From NCBI RefSeq assembly GCF_004349145.1, contig NZ_SMFO01000001.1:372001-436000 (forward strand): 64,000 nt of DNA, read 5' to 3'. Positions within the stretch are counted from its first letter, which is position 1. Every line of letters begins with the position of its first letter. A program made the position numbers and the translations under genes. Below are positions 33,141 through 41,413 of the stretch, piece by piece. The notes under the pieces are model-generated. The model ran no database searches. It was not told where the DNA came from and saw only the letters and a program-made list of their open reading frames with translations. Source of the stretch: Flavobacterium hiemivividum. Lineage in GTDB: Bacteria; Bacteroidota; Bacteroidia; Flavobacteriales; Flavobacteriaceae.

Positions 33141-34511
33141 TTAATTTTTAATGATAGGAATTCCAAAATAGAATTCTAATATTTTGATTTTGAAAATGTA
33201 ATCGTATTTAGTTCGAAGCACGTCAGATTGTGCATTAGAAAGTAAAGTCTGCGATTGATTTAAGTCGAACGAATTCATTAAACCAACATCAAATTTTTCT
33301 TTAGCATAATTATAGGCTTCTTGCCTGGACTCTAATGCTACAATCGCAGATTCGTGTGCATTCAAGGCGCCTTTAGCGTCAGTAAACGCAGTATAAACAT
33401 TTCTTTGCAAATCTAAATCTTGTTGTTCTACAGCAATTTTAGATTTCTCTAAGTTAACCTGTGAACGCTCTACATTATTTCTAGCCGCAAATCCATTAAA
33501 GACAGGAATCGACAATTGCACTCCAAACGACTGCCCTTTATTATCTCCAAACTGACTGAAAAATGGAGGTGGCGCCTGCGTTCCTATTACGTTTCCGCTG
33601 TTGTCACGCAATGCAATATCAGCATAAGAAATTCGAGTGCTAAAATTGTAGAATCCTTGTAAAGTGGGCTGAAAACCTCCTTTTGCAATGGCTACATTTT
33701 TCTCAGCTATTTCTAGATTAGTCTGGGCTATTTTCAATTCTGTTCTTTCTTCTTTCGCTTTATCATAAATCGCTATTGGAGTTTGCAACAAAATATTATT
33801 TTCATCTTTTGCTTCCGTATCATCTACAACGTCAAAATCTTGAAAATCATCCAATTGTAATAATTGCGCTAAACTCAATTTCGAAATCAACAAAGAATTT
33901 TCAGCTGTAATCACTTTCTGATTGTCAGATGCCAAAGTAGCTTTTACATCTAGCAAGTCGCCTTTTGGTATTGTCCCCGCATTTACCAATTCCTGAGTAC
34001 GTATTAACTGCTTTTCATTAATACTCATTTGTACTTCTTGTACCTTTAAATTTTCCTTATTAAAAAGTACTTGTAAAAAAGCATTGGCAACATTAAGCGC
34101 AATATCTTCTTGCATTTTCACAAGCTGATACTTAGAGGCAACTATAGAAAGATTAGCCCTTCTAAGTGTATTTTGATTCTGCAAACCTTTGTAGATATCA
34201 ATCCCTACATTGGCTCCAGCTGAAGTAAACTGCGTAGTTTGATTTTGTAAAAGTCCCGTTGTTATATCTTGGTTTAAACCAATATTCCAAGAATGAGAAG
34301 CATTACCATTTAATGAAGGAAGAAAATTCCCGATCGCTCCTCGTTTATCAATAGCTGCAGTTTTAATATCTAATTCAGTTTGTTTTATCGAAATATTATT
34401 CTGCAACGCATAATTAACACACTCTTCTAATGTCCACTTTTTAGTTTGAGCGCTCGACGACAAGCCGTAAAGTAGCAATAGGATTAAACTGTAATAAATT
34501 TTATTTGACAT
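33141..34511 (-). CDS. TolC-family outer-membrane efflux protein
   Basis: Outer-membrane channel of efflux systems. From the ATG at 34511 it has 456 residues. A signal peptide ends in SSAQ, then come TLEECVNYALQNNISIKQTELD and two OEP repeats of helices with the typical PTLQGFYN and SIPVFNGF segments. The earlier part of the open frame (to 34589) is unlike a signal peptide, so this start is preferred. The adaptor follows directly. Confidence 0.93.
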   Translation of the reverse strand: MSNKIYYSLILLLLYGLSSSAQTKKWTLEECVNYALQNNISIKQTELDIKTAAIDKRGAIGNFLPSLNGNASHSWNIGLNQDITTGLLQNQTTQFTSAGANVGIDIYKGLQNQNTLRRANLSIVASKYQLVKMQEDIALNVANAFLQVLFNKENLKVQEVQMSINEKQLIRTQELVNAGTIPKGDLLDVKATLASDNQKVITAENSLLISKLSLAQLLQLDDFQDFDVVDDTEAKDENNILLQTPIAIYDKAKEERTELKIAQTNLEIAEKNVAIAKGGFQPTLQGFYNFSTRISYADIALRDNSGNVIGTQAPPPFFSQFGDNKGQSFGVQLSIPVFNGFAARNNVERSQVNLEKSKIAVEQQDLDLQRNVYTAFTDAKGALNAHESAIVALESRQEAYNYAKEKFDVGLMNSFDLNQSQTLLSNAQSDVLRTKYDYIFKIKILEFYFGIPIIKN

Positions 34512-34708
34512 ATATTTTTGAATAAATTGTAATGCAAAGCCTAAATAAATGTAGCTTTTATTTTCCTTAACTATTGAATAAAAATACAAAACAGTATAGG
34601 ATTTAGCTTATCTTTTAAAATAGATTAGACTTTAAAAATATCCTTTTGTTACAAAAAAAAAAAAAAATATAATTGTTTCGTTAATTTTACTATCTCAAAT
34701 CAGAACAA

Positions 34709-36118
34709 ATGCCAAAATCAACTTCTTTCTTACTTTTTGCGTTCGCCTTTATGCTTATAACTAGCTGCTCTTCTTCTCAAAAAATCACCTCACTAAAACC
34801 AGAACCAGACGACGCCACTCCTTTAGTCTACGACAATACACCTTCTTTTATTAATTTACCCATTAGTATAAAACTTAAGGACATTGAAAACCAGACCAAC
34901 GCACTCCTAAACGGTTTAATCTACGAAGACAATATAATTGAAGATGATGATATCGAAATGCAAGTATGGAAACTGGCTCCTATCAGTATTGTATCCTTTA
35001 GCGAAAAAACAGGAGAAAGAATAAAAACTATTCTACCCTTAAAAGTATCTGTAAAATACAGAATTGGCACAAAAACACTAGGAACTGAATTTTATAAAAC
35101 CCAGCAATTTAACCTTAACGGAGTGGTAACATTGTTGAGTGATGTTAATTTGACTAACTGGAAACTAAACACAAAAACAGAATTTCATTCTTTAGATTGG
35201 AACGAAAGCCCTACAACGACTATTCTAGGAAAAAATGTTCCGGTTACTTACCTAATAAATCCCGCTATCAAACTATTCAAGTCTAAAATAGAAAGAAAAA
35301 TAGATGAAGCTGTTGGTAAATCAATGGATTTTAAACCCAATTTACTTGCTGCTTTAGAAAAAATATGCTTGCCTTTTCAAATGAATGCCGACTATGATAG
35401 CTGGTTGCGAATTGTTCCTTTAGAAATTTATACTACAACGACTAAATTAAAAAAAGATCAATTGTCGTTACAAATGGGAATGAAGTGCAATATGGAAACA
35501 TTAATTGGCCAGCAGCCACAATCTAAATTTGACGTGAATAAAATCACATTGAAAGCTGCTACTAAAATCCCAAATCAGATTTCAGCGAATGTCGTTGCCG
35601 TTTCCACTTATAATGACGCTTCTAAGATCATGAAGAAAAACTTTGCCGGGCAAGAATTCGAATCAGGCGGAAAAAAAGTAAAAGTACAAGATGTCGCTAT
35701 TTGGCATAAAAACGGCAAGATGGTTATCGCTTTAGATTTATTGGGATCTTTAAATGGTAGGATCTATTTATCTGGTTTCCCGCAATACGACGACAAGTCA
35801 AAAGAGATCTATTTTAATGAATTGGATTATGTTCTAGACACAAAAAACAAATTAATGCGCACTGCAAACTGGCTTGCTCAAGGATTGGTTCTTCGAAAAA
35901 TTAAAGAGAATTGCCGCTATTCAATACAAGCCAACTTAGAAGAAGGTAAAAAAACAATGACGAACTATCTAAAAAATTATTCCCCCCTACCAGGTGTTTT
36001 TGTAAATGGAAAAATGGAAGACATACAATTTCAAAAAGTACAGTTAACAAACAACGCCATTATCGCTTTCATTAAAGTCAAGGGAGAAATCAACATTTCG
36101 ATTGACGGTTTAAAGTAG
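34709..36118 (+). CDS. DUF4403-family lipoprotein
   Basis: A 469-residue lipoprotein with lipobox ITSC (Cys20), then a long beta-rich body. Segments resembling SIKLKDIENQTNALLNGLIY and repeats of the TULIP-like pattern are typical of the DUF4403 family, whose function is unknown. It probably sits in the outer membrane or periplasm. An A15 run lies 46 bases upstream of the start. It is convergent with the small CxxC membrane protein. Confidence 0.85.
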   Translation: MPKSTSFLLFAFAFMLITSCSSSQKITSLKPEPDDATPLVYDNTPSFINLPISIKLKDIENQTNALLNGLIYEDNIIEDDDIEMQVWKLAPISIVSFSEKTGERIKTILPLKVSVKYRIGTKTLGTEFYKTQQFNLNGVVTLLSDVNLTNWKLNTKTEFHSLDWNESPTTTILGKNVPVTYLINPAIKLFKSKIERKIDEAVGKSMDFKPNLLAALEKICLPFQMNADYDSWLRIVPLEIYTTTTKLKKDQLSLQMGMKCNMETLIGQQPQSKFDVNKITLKAATKIPNQISANVVAVSTYNDASKIMKKNFAGQEFESGGKKVKVQDVAIWHKNGKMVIALDLLGSLNGRIYLSGFPQYDDKSKEIYFNELDYVLDTKNKLMRTANWLAQGLVLRKIKENCRYSIQANLEEGKKTMTNYLKNYSPLPGVFVNGKMEDIQFQKVQLTNNAIIAFIKVKGEINISIDGLK

Positions 36119-36130
36119 AAACAATTGGAG

Positions 36131-36358
36131 TTATTCTGTCTTTTTATTTTTTCTAATTCGATACACACCGTACCCAATTACGACCACAAGTAAGTAAGGA
36201 ATTGCCATCAGGTAAACGATACCGTCGTTTACTGCCTGCGCCTGCTCAGCGTTCCCTTCACCTCCTAATACTGCTCTACACATAGCACATTGTGCTTCTA
36301 CATTTAGAGAAAAAAAGAAAGCAAGGATAAAAAATAGTATTGTACTGCTCTTTTTCAT
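36131..36358 (-). CDS. Small CxxC membrane protein next to oxidase assembly genes
   Basis: A 75-residue protein with a signal-like N-terminus ending in VEAQ, then CAMC (Cys24, Cys27), a loop of about 20 residues and a membrane helix (about 46-67) with a positive tail. The paired cysteines suggest metal binding or a thiol-disulfide function. It is the last gene of a set with DUF420, SCO and an SCO-like protein, so a role in cytochrome oxidase assembly is plausible but unproven. Confidence 0.75.
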   Translation of the reverse strand: MKKSSTILFFILAFFFSLNVEAQCAMCRAVLGGEGNAEQAQAVNDGIVYLMAIPYLLVVVIGYGVYRIRKNKKTE

Positions 36359-36389
36359 AATTCTTTTATAAGTTTTTTAATTCAACTAT

Positions 36390-36932
36390 TTAATAAACGT
36401 AGTAAGGAGAAATCATCAAATAGACGACAACACCAGTTATTGCAACATATAGCCAAATTGGGAAAGTGATTCTAGCAATCTTCTTATGTTTATCGAATAC
36501 TTGAGCTAAGGCTCGTACATAAGTTATTAAAACCAAAGGAATGATAACTATCGACAAGATAATGTGTGTGATTAATATAAAATAATAAATATATTTCACC
36601 ATTCCTTCTCCACCAAACTTAGTAGAGTCTGAAGTCATATGATACGAAACATACATTCCTAAAAAAAGGATCGAACAACCAATAGCTCCTTTCATTAGAT
36701 TCTCATGCAACTTTCTATTTCCCTTCTTAATTGCAATTACAGCTAAGACTAATAACACGGCTGTAAAACCGTTAATTGTAGCATAGATAGGTGGTAAAAA
36801 ACTAAGAGGCTCTACTGCAAAACCCATTCTTTTTAAATTAACACCAAAAAGAAGCGCTACAACCAGTGGAATGGCAATCGATAAAATAACGATCCATTTT
36901 TTATAACGCTGTTCTAAATTTTGATCCTTCAT
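36390..36932 (-). CDS. DUF420 membrane protein
   Basis: A 180-residue integral protein with five hydrophobic segments. It shows the DUF420 pattern (FLPPIYATINGFTAVLLVLA, and histidines at HENLMKGA, YHMTSD and THIILS). DUF420 members are related to CtaM/YozB and are encoded next to cytochrome oxidase and SCO genes. A role in oxidase assembly is likely. The conserved histidines could bind metal or heme. It follows the SCO gene by five bases. Confidence 0.88.
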   Translation of the reverse strand: MKDQNLEQRYKKWIVILSIAIPLVVALLFGVNLKRMGFAVEPLSFLPPIYATINGFTAVLLVLAVIAIKKGNRKLHENLMKGAIGCSILFLGMYVSYHMTSDSTKFGGEGMVKYIYYFILITHIILSIVIIPLVLITYVRALAQVFDKHKKIARITFPIWLYVAITGVVVYLMISPYYVY

Positions 36933-36937
36933 TTCAT

Positions 36938-37624
36938 TTATTCTTTTAATAATATACTAATATCTTGTTGAATATCTCTAACTCCTTTTTTATCTAAACC
37001 ATCGTAGTATAATATTGGATTCCCAAAATCATCACGTCTGCAACGGATATTTCCATCTTTATCAATTAGAGCAAAAAAACCAGAGTGTTCAAAACCTCCA
37101 CTTGCCTTATTGTTCTCACCTGCATAAAGATTAAAACCTTTATTAGCTAAATCATATATATAATCTTTATCTCCCGTCAAGAAATGCCAGTTTGAAGATG
37201 TTACTCCTATTAGTTTTGCATGTTCCTTCAAAACCGCAGGAGTATCGTTTGCGGGATCAATAGTAATAGCTGCAATACCGAAATTAGGATTACCAAAAAA
37301 TTTCTTTTCGATCAACAACATACTTTGATTCATTTTTGGACAAATCGAAGGACAAGTACTAAAGAAAAACTCTAAAACATATACTTTACCTTTATACGTT
37401 TCATTTGTAATCTTCACATTGTCTTGATTCACTAATTCAAATTTAGGTGCTGGCCCTATTTTAACTAATTTACCATCAATAGAAGCGGCAGTTTCAACCT
37501 TATCTAAACGACCTCCTTTTACAACATCCCCATTTTGAATTCGAGATATTATTTTAGGAATTGCATATATTCCAAAAACCAGAATTACAAACGAAATTCC
37601 GATATAAGCTTTATTCTTAAACAT
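36938..37624 (-). CDS. SCO-family copper chaperone for cytochrome oxidase
   Basis: Delivers copper to the CuA site of subunit II and acts as a thioredoxin-like reductase. From the ATG at 37624 it has 228 residues with an N-terminal membrane anchor, then EFFFSTCPSICPKMN with the copper ligands Cys91 and Cys95 and a distal histidine in GGFEHSGFF. The frame is also open to a TTG nine bases earlier, but the ATG is preferred. It directly follows the cysteine-less SCO-like gene and precedes DUF420. Confidence 0.95.
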   Translation of the reverse strand: MFKNKAYIGISFVILVFGIYAIPKIISRIQNGDVVKGGRLDKVETAASIDGKLVKIGPAPKFELVNQDNVKITNETYKGKVYVLEFFFSTCPSICPKMNQSMLLIEKKFFGNPNFGIAAITIDPANDTPAVLKEHAKLIGVTSSNWHFLTGDKDYIYDLANKGFNLYAGENNKASGGFEHSGFFALIDKDGNIRCRRDDFGNPILYYDGLDKKGVRDIQQDISILLKE

Positions 37625-37635
37625 ATAATTCAATT

Positions 37636-38277
37636 TTAAAGTTGTTTTGTAGCATTGCGATTTTTTTTAAGTGCTGCTCGATACTCGTAAAGAATAACTT
37701 TAAAATCATCTAACATCTCATTGCTTAATTCAGCAGGGTGAATGGTATTATAACCCTCTTTATATTCTTGAACTTTCTTTCTTCCTCGAAGATTTCTCTC
37801 CTTGTCAACGATATACACATTTGGAGTTCCTGAATGTACATCTAGTTTATCAACTAATTTTAATTGGTCATAAAAGGAATTTATCTCTTGAGGTGTAGCA
37901 AATAAAAAATGCCACTGAGAAAGATCTGTAATCTCGTCTAAGGAATTTAAAATATTCTGAACATCTTTTTCAGTTCCTAACGGACAAAGCATCACAAATT
38001 GCAGGTCTTTAAAAGTATGGTAACGCTGGTAAATTTTTTGATTAAGGTTAAAAAGATTACCTCTATTTTCTAAAATATTAGCACCACCAAATCCTAAGAT
38101 TGTTATCTTATTGTCTAATGTAACTTTGTTACCATCTAAAGACTTCCAATCTCCAAAATCTTTAACCTTAGGCGTTATAACAGGTAGTTTAGTATAACCA
38201 TTGACTCCCGAAGCGAAAAAAAGATAAGCCACTATCGGTAAGACAAAAAGAACAAAAAGAACGATATTTTTTTTCAT
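37636..38277 (-). CDS. SCO-like thioredoxin-fold protein lacking copper-binding cysteines
   Basis: A 213-residue anchored protein with an N-terminal hydrophobic helix. Its layout follows SCO: a segment GFGGANILENRGN lies where SCO proteins have the CxxxC motif, and DLSQWHFLFATPQEI aligns with the SCO QWHFLTGD stretch. Both copper cysteines are therefore absent. It starts the operon (promoter at 38302-38309) and is followed 11 bases later by the true SCO. It may be a degenerate partner of the SCO. The start at 38277 is supported by the promoter. Confidence 0.75.
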   Translation of the reverse strand: MKKNIVLFVLFVLPIVAYLFFASGVNGYTKLPVITPKVKDFGDWKSLDGNKVTLDNKITILGFGGANILENRGNLFNLNQKIYQRYHTFKDLQFVMLCPLGTEKDVQNILNSLDEITDLSQWHFLFATPQEINSFYDQLKLVDKLDVHSGTPNVYIVDKERNLRGRKKVQEYKEGYNTIHPAELSNEMLDDFKVILYEYRAALKKNRNATKQL

Positions 38278-38301
38278 TATAATGACAATTCTATTAAAGT
38301 G

Positions 38302-38309
38302 CAAAAATA
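38302..38309 (-). promoter_or_regulatory. Probable -7 element of the SCO-like/SCO operon
   Basis: The minus strand reads TATTTTTG, matching TAnnTTTG, 24 bases before the SCO-like start and right beside the terminator of the preceding operon. Confidence 0.55.
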
Positions 38310-38310
38310 A

Positions 38311-38341
38311 AAAAAGGTACGCAATGCGTACCCTTTTTTTT
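38311..38341 (-). terminator. Terminator after the COX4 gene
   Basis: GGTACGCA (38316-38323) pairs with TGCGTACC (38325-38332), flanked by A runs on one side and eight T on the other. It separates the COX3/COX4 operon from the SCO operon. Confidence 0.85.
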
Positions 38342-38354
38342 GATTAATATATTG

Positions 38355-38711
38355 TTAAAAATTCCATTTTATAGTTGAATCTTTAAAAACTCCATAAATA
38401 TAATCACCTTCAGTCAAAAGAATGAAAAGTAAATATAAAATTAAAAATATTAGAGGATACACAACTGCAGATCTAAGAGAACTTCTTTCTCCCTCCATGT
38501 GCATGAATGCATAAACGATATAATATGCTTTATAAACTGTAAGCGCATAAAAAATCCAGTTCAGCAGACTCATCCCAAGAAAATTAGTAAAGTGTAATGA
38601 GTCTGGCTTATATATCCCCAGAATAACCTCTACTATCGTAACTAAAGATAATATTCCGAAAACTTTCCAGATTCTACTGGTATTTGATACATATTCGTGT
38701 TCGTGTGACAT
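38355..38711 (-). CDS. Cytochrome c oxidase subunit IV (cyoD-like)
   Basis: A 118-residue protein with three hydrophobic helices and the TIVEVILGIYKP and AFMHMEGE segments seen in prokaryotic COX subunit IV. It completes the oxidase with subunits III and, in the other operon, I and II. It follows the larger COX3 gene by 19 bases and is the last gene before the terminator. Confidence 0.88.
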   Translation of the reverse strand: MSHEHEYVSNTSRIWKVFGILSLVTIVEVILGIYKPDSLHFTNFLGMSLLNWIFYALTVYKAYYIVYAFMHMEGERSSLRSAVVYPLIFLILYLLFILLTEGDYIYGVFKDSTIKWNF

Positions 38712-38730
38712 AACAATAATTTTTTGAAAA

Positions 38731-39708
38731 TTAAACTAGATAGAAAACTGTAAATACAAATACCCAAACTAAATCGACAAAGTGCCAGTATAATCCGACT
38801 TTTTCGACCATTTCATAGCTACCTCTTTTCTCGTATGTTCCAATAAGGACATTAAAGAAAATAATGATATTTATAATTACACCTGAAAATACGTGAAATC
38901 CGTGAAATCCTGTGATAAAGAAAAAGAAATCAGCAAATAATTTGCTACCATATTCATTTCTAACAAGATTAGCACCTTCTACCACATAATGCGCTTGGCT
39001 CAATCTCAACATAGACTCTTCTCTAGAAAGAATTGTTTTTTGTTTCTTATCATTCAAAACCTCAGTTCTAATTAATATATCCGGATTGGCTTTAAAGCCA
39101 GCCTGAACTTCAGCTACTGAATAAGATGGCAAAGTTGCTTCACTCATAAACCAAGTTCCTTTATCCCTTGTCAATTGCCCTCTTTCTTCTGGCAATGTTG
39201 CAGCAAAGTCAGCAAGTGCCACTCGCTTTCCTTCTTTGTTAACAAACTGAAGTAAACTACCTCCTTTTGTTTCAACTGCACCATATTCCCCTTTTATAAA
39301 ATTTTTCCACTCCCAAGCTTGTGAACCAACGAAGATCCCTCCACCTATAATGGTTAAAAACATATAAAGCGCCACTTTATCTTTTTTCATTTGATGACCC
39401 GCATCAACAGCCAAAACCATTGTTACAGATGAAAAAATCAAAATAAAAGTCATTAAAGCAACATAATACATCGGTGCATCTACACCATGCAAAAATGGAA
39501 AGTGATTAAACACTTCATCGGCTATAGGCCATGTTTCAATAAATTTAAATCTAGAAAACCCGTAAGCCGCTAAAAATCCAGAGAACGTTAAGGCATCTGA
39601 CACGATAAAAAACCACATCATTAATTTACCATAACTTGCTCCCATTGGCTCATTGCCACCTCCCCAAGTTTTTTCTTCGCTATTCCCAGTTGTAACTGTC
39701 GATTCCAT
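38731..39708 (-). CDS. Cytochrome c oxidase subunit III with a large soluble insert
   Basis: A 325-residue membrane subunit. The N-terminal helices resemble COX3 (MWFFIVSDALTFSGFLAAYG) and the C-terminal ones carry FFFFITGFHGFHVFSG and WHFVDLVWVFVFTVFYLV. Between them, about residues 140-255 form a non-membrane insert rich in charged residues. The usual subunit III has about 200-260 residues, so this insert makes it longer. It follows the smaller COX3 gene by 42 bases. Confidence 0.9.
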   Translation of the reverse strand: MESTVTTGNSEEKTWGGGNEPMGASYGKLMMWFFIVSDALTFSGFLAAYGFSRFKFIETWPIADEVFNHFPFLHGVDAPMYYVALMTFILIFSSVTMVLAVDAGHQMKKDKVALYMFLTIIGGGIFVGSQAWEWKNFIKGEYGAVETKGGSLLQFVNKEGKRVALADFAATLPEERGQLTRDKGTWFMSEATLPSYSVAEVQAGFKANPDILIRTEVLNDKKQKTILSREESMLRLSQAHYVVEGANLVRNEYGSKLFADFFFFITGFHGFHVFSGVIINIIIFFNVLIGTYEKRGSYEMVEKVGLYWHFVDLVWVFVFTVFYLV

Positions 39709-39750
39709 AAAAGTTATTCGTTAAAAAGTTCCCAAATTTACGTTTTTTTC

Positions 39751-40338
39751 TTATTTAAAGAAATATAAAAATACAAATAAATACAACCACAAGAAATCAA
39801 GAAAGTGCCAATACATTGCACCTAGTTCTATTCCAAGAGTTTGACTCGAATTGTATTTTTGTTTAAAATGATTATAAATTATAATAATCAATGAAATCAA
39901 CCCACCAGCAAGGTGAGCTAAGTGCACAATCGCTACAACATAAAGAAATGTAGATGTAATTGAGCTTTCACTTCCAGTGAAATAATGCCCCGCTTTCACG
40001 ATCTGATCGAAGCCTACAAATTGCAAAATCACAAACAATATCCCTAATGCTAAAGTAGCAAAAAGAAATGTAGTAGTAGCACTTTTATTGTCTTTTTGAA
40101 TGGATTTTTTAGCTAAATGGAATGTAACACTACACCCTATTATAACAAGAGTACTAAAATAAAAAGCACTCGGTAATTGAAAATCTTTCAACCAGTCTAC
40201 TCTCGATTTACTCACCACAAACGCACTAGTAAGACCTGCAAACATCATAGTCATACTAACCATAGCAAACAATAAGATCAATTTATATGATCTCCCCGTT
40301 CTCATTTTATGCTCTTCAGCTGTCATTGTAACTTCCAT
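39751..40338 (-). CDS. Cytochrome c oxidase subunit III, short paralogue
   Basis: A 195-residue protein with five membrane helices. It shares the subunit III core with its neighbour (AIVHLAHLAGGLISL and GAMYWHFLDFLWLYLFVFLYF) but has no insert. Two COX3-like genes side by side are common in Bacteroidota aa3-type operons. It starts two bases after the stop of heme O synthase, so translation is probably coupled. Confidence 0.9.
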   Translation of the reverse strand: MEVTMTAEEHKMRTGRSYKLILLFAMVSMTMMFAGLTSAFVVSKSRVDWLKDFQLPSAFYFSTLVIIGCSVTFHLAKKSIQKDNKSATTTFLFATLALGILFVILQFVGFDQIVKAGHYFTGSESSITSTFLYVVAIVHLAHLAGGLISLIIIIYNHFKQKYNSSQTLGIELGAMYWHFLDFLWLYLFVFLYFFK

Positions 40339-40340
40339 AA

Positions 40341-41234
40341 CTATCTTAAAAATTTATCAATTATATATACAAATTGTAACAAAGTAATATACCCAACACT
40401 AACCAACATCAAGGTTTTCGCTGCTTTTGCGGTTCTTAACTTATAAAGTTTCACTGCATAAAACAACATCCAAATACCTAATAAAAATATTGCTCCGGCA
40501 GCAATAGGAGTTATAAACAACTTACCAGTATAACCTAAAGAAGGCAATAACGAAGCTATAATAAGCCATACTGTATAGAGAATAATCTGCAATGCGGTAC
40601 CCTTATCTTTTTTTCCTGTTGGCAACATAAAAAAACCTGCTTTTTCATAATCTTCATATAAAAACCAACCAATTGCCCAAAAATGAGGGAATTGCCAGAA
40701 AAACTGAATTAAGAATAAGGTCCCAGCTTCTATCCCAAAGTCCCCTGTTGCAGCAACCCATCCTAACATAAAAGGAATTGCTCCAGGAAACGCACCTACA
40801 AAAACGGACAATGATGTCATCGTTTTTAACGGCGTATAGACACTTGTATATAAGAATATAGAAATCGCTCCAAACATTGCTGTTTTTGGATTGATCATAT
40901 ACAACAATGTAATACCTATTATGGTAAGTAAACCAGCAACCACTAAAGCTGATGTGGGAGACATTCTTCCCGCAGGAACAGGACGATTTTTAGTTCTATC
41001 CATCAACGAATCTAAATCCTTTTCGATTACCTGATTAAATGCATTTGAAGCACCCACCATACAATATCCACCGATGGCTAGCATAATCAATACCGACCAT
41101 TGAAAAGGATGTTCACTATCAAAACCCAAAAAATATCCAGCAATAGCGGAAAATAAAACGCTGATAGCTAATCCCGCTTTTGTAATTTCTTTAAAATCCA
41201 AAAAAACTGTTCTAAGGGAAACTGTATTTGACAT
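40341..41234 (-). CDS. ctaB: Protoheme IX farnesyltransferase (heme O synthase)
   Basis: Adds the farnesyl tail to heme B to make heme O, the precursor of heme A for the oxidase. From the ATG at 41234 it has 297 residues with about nine helices and the Asp-rich prenyl-binding motif NQVIEKDLDSLMDRTKNRP, plus YEDYEKAGFFMLP. The open frame reaches 41345, but a promoter element lies inside that stretch, so the shorter start is chosen. Confidence 0.95.
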   Translation of the reverse strand: MSNTVSLRTVFLDFKEITKAGLAISVLFSAIAGYFLGFDSEHPFQWSVLIMLAIGGYCMVGASNAFNQVIEKDLDSLMDRTKNRPVPAGRMSPTSALVVAGLLTIIGITLLYMINPKTAMFGAISIFLYTSVYTPLKTMTSLSVFVGAFPGAIPFMLGWVAATGDFGIEAGTLFLIQFFWQFPHFWAIGWFLYEDYEKAGFFMLPTGKKDKGTALQIILYTVWLIIASLLPSLGYTGKLFITPIAAGAIFLLGIWMLFYAVKLYKLRTAKAAKTLMLVSVGYITLLQFVYIIDKFLR

Positions 41235-41275
41235 ACTATTCAAGACGGTTATTATTAAGTTCTCTAAAACTGCTG

Positions 41276-41283
41276 CAAAGGTA
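41276..41283 (-). promoter_or_regulatory. Probable -7 element of the ctaB-COX3-COX4 operon
   Basis: The minus strand reads TACCTTTG, matching TAnnTTTG, 41 bases before the chosen ctaB start. The -33 partner is not clear. Confidence 0.5.
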
Positions 41284-41413
41284 CAACTTACAGATAGAAA
41301 TAAGAATGAAGAATTTATATTTTTTTTCAAGCGCCAAAAGTGCAAAATTCCAGACTTTTTATCCTTTAAATGAATATCTTTTTTTAAATTTCACAACTAG
41401 TTCCACAATCTCC

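Noticed and set aside
34648..34670. Run of A15 before the DUF4403 gene
   Set aside because: A homopolymer in an AT-rich genome next to a start; possible slippage site but no second feature supports a switch.
41235..41345. N-terminal extension of the heme O synthase frame
   Set aside because: It has no similarity to the family and holds a TAnnTTTG element at 41276-41283, so it is upstream DNA.
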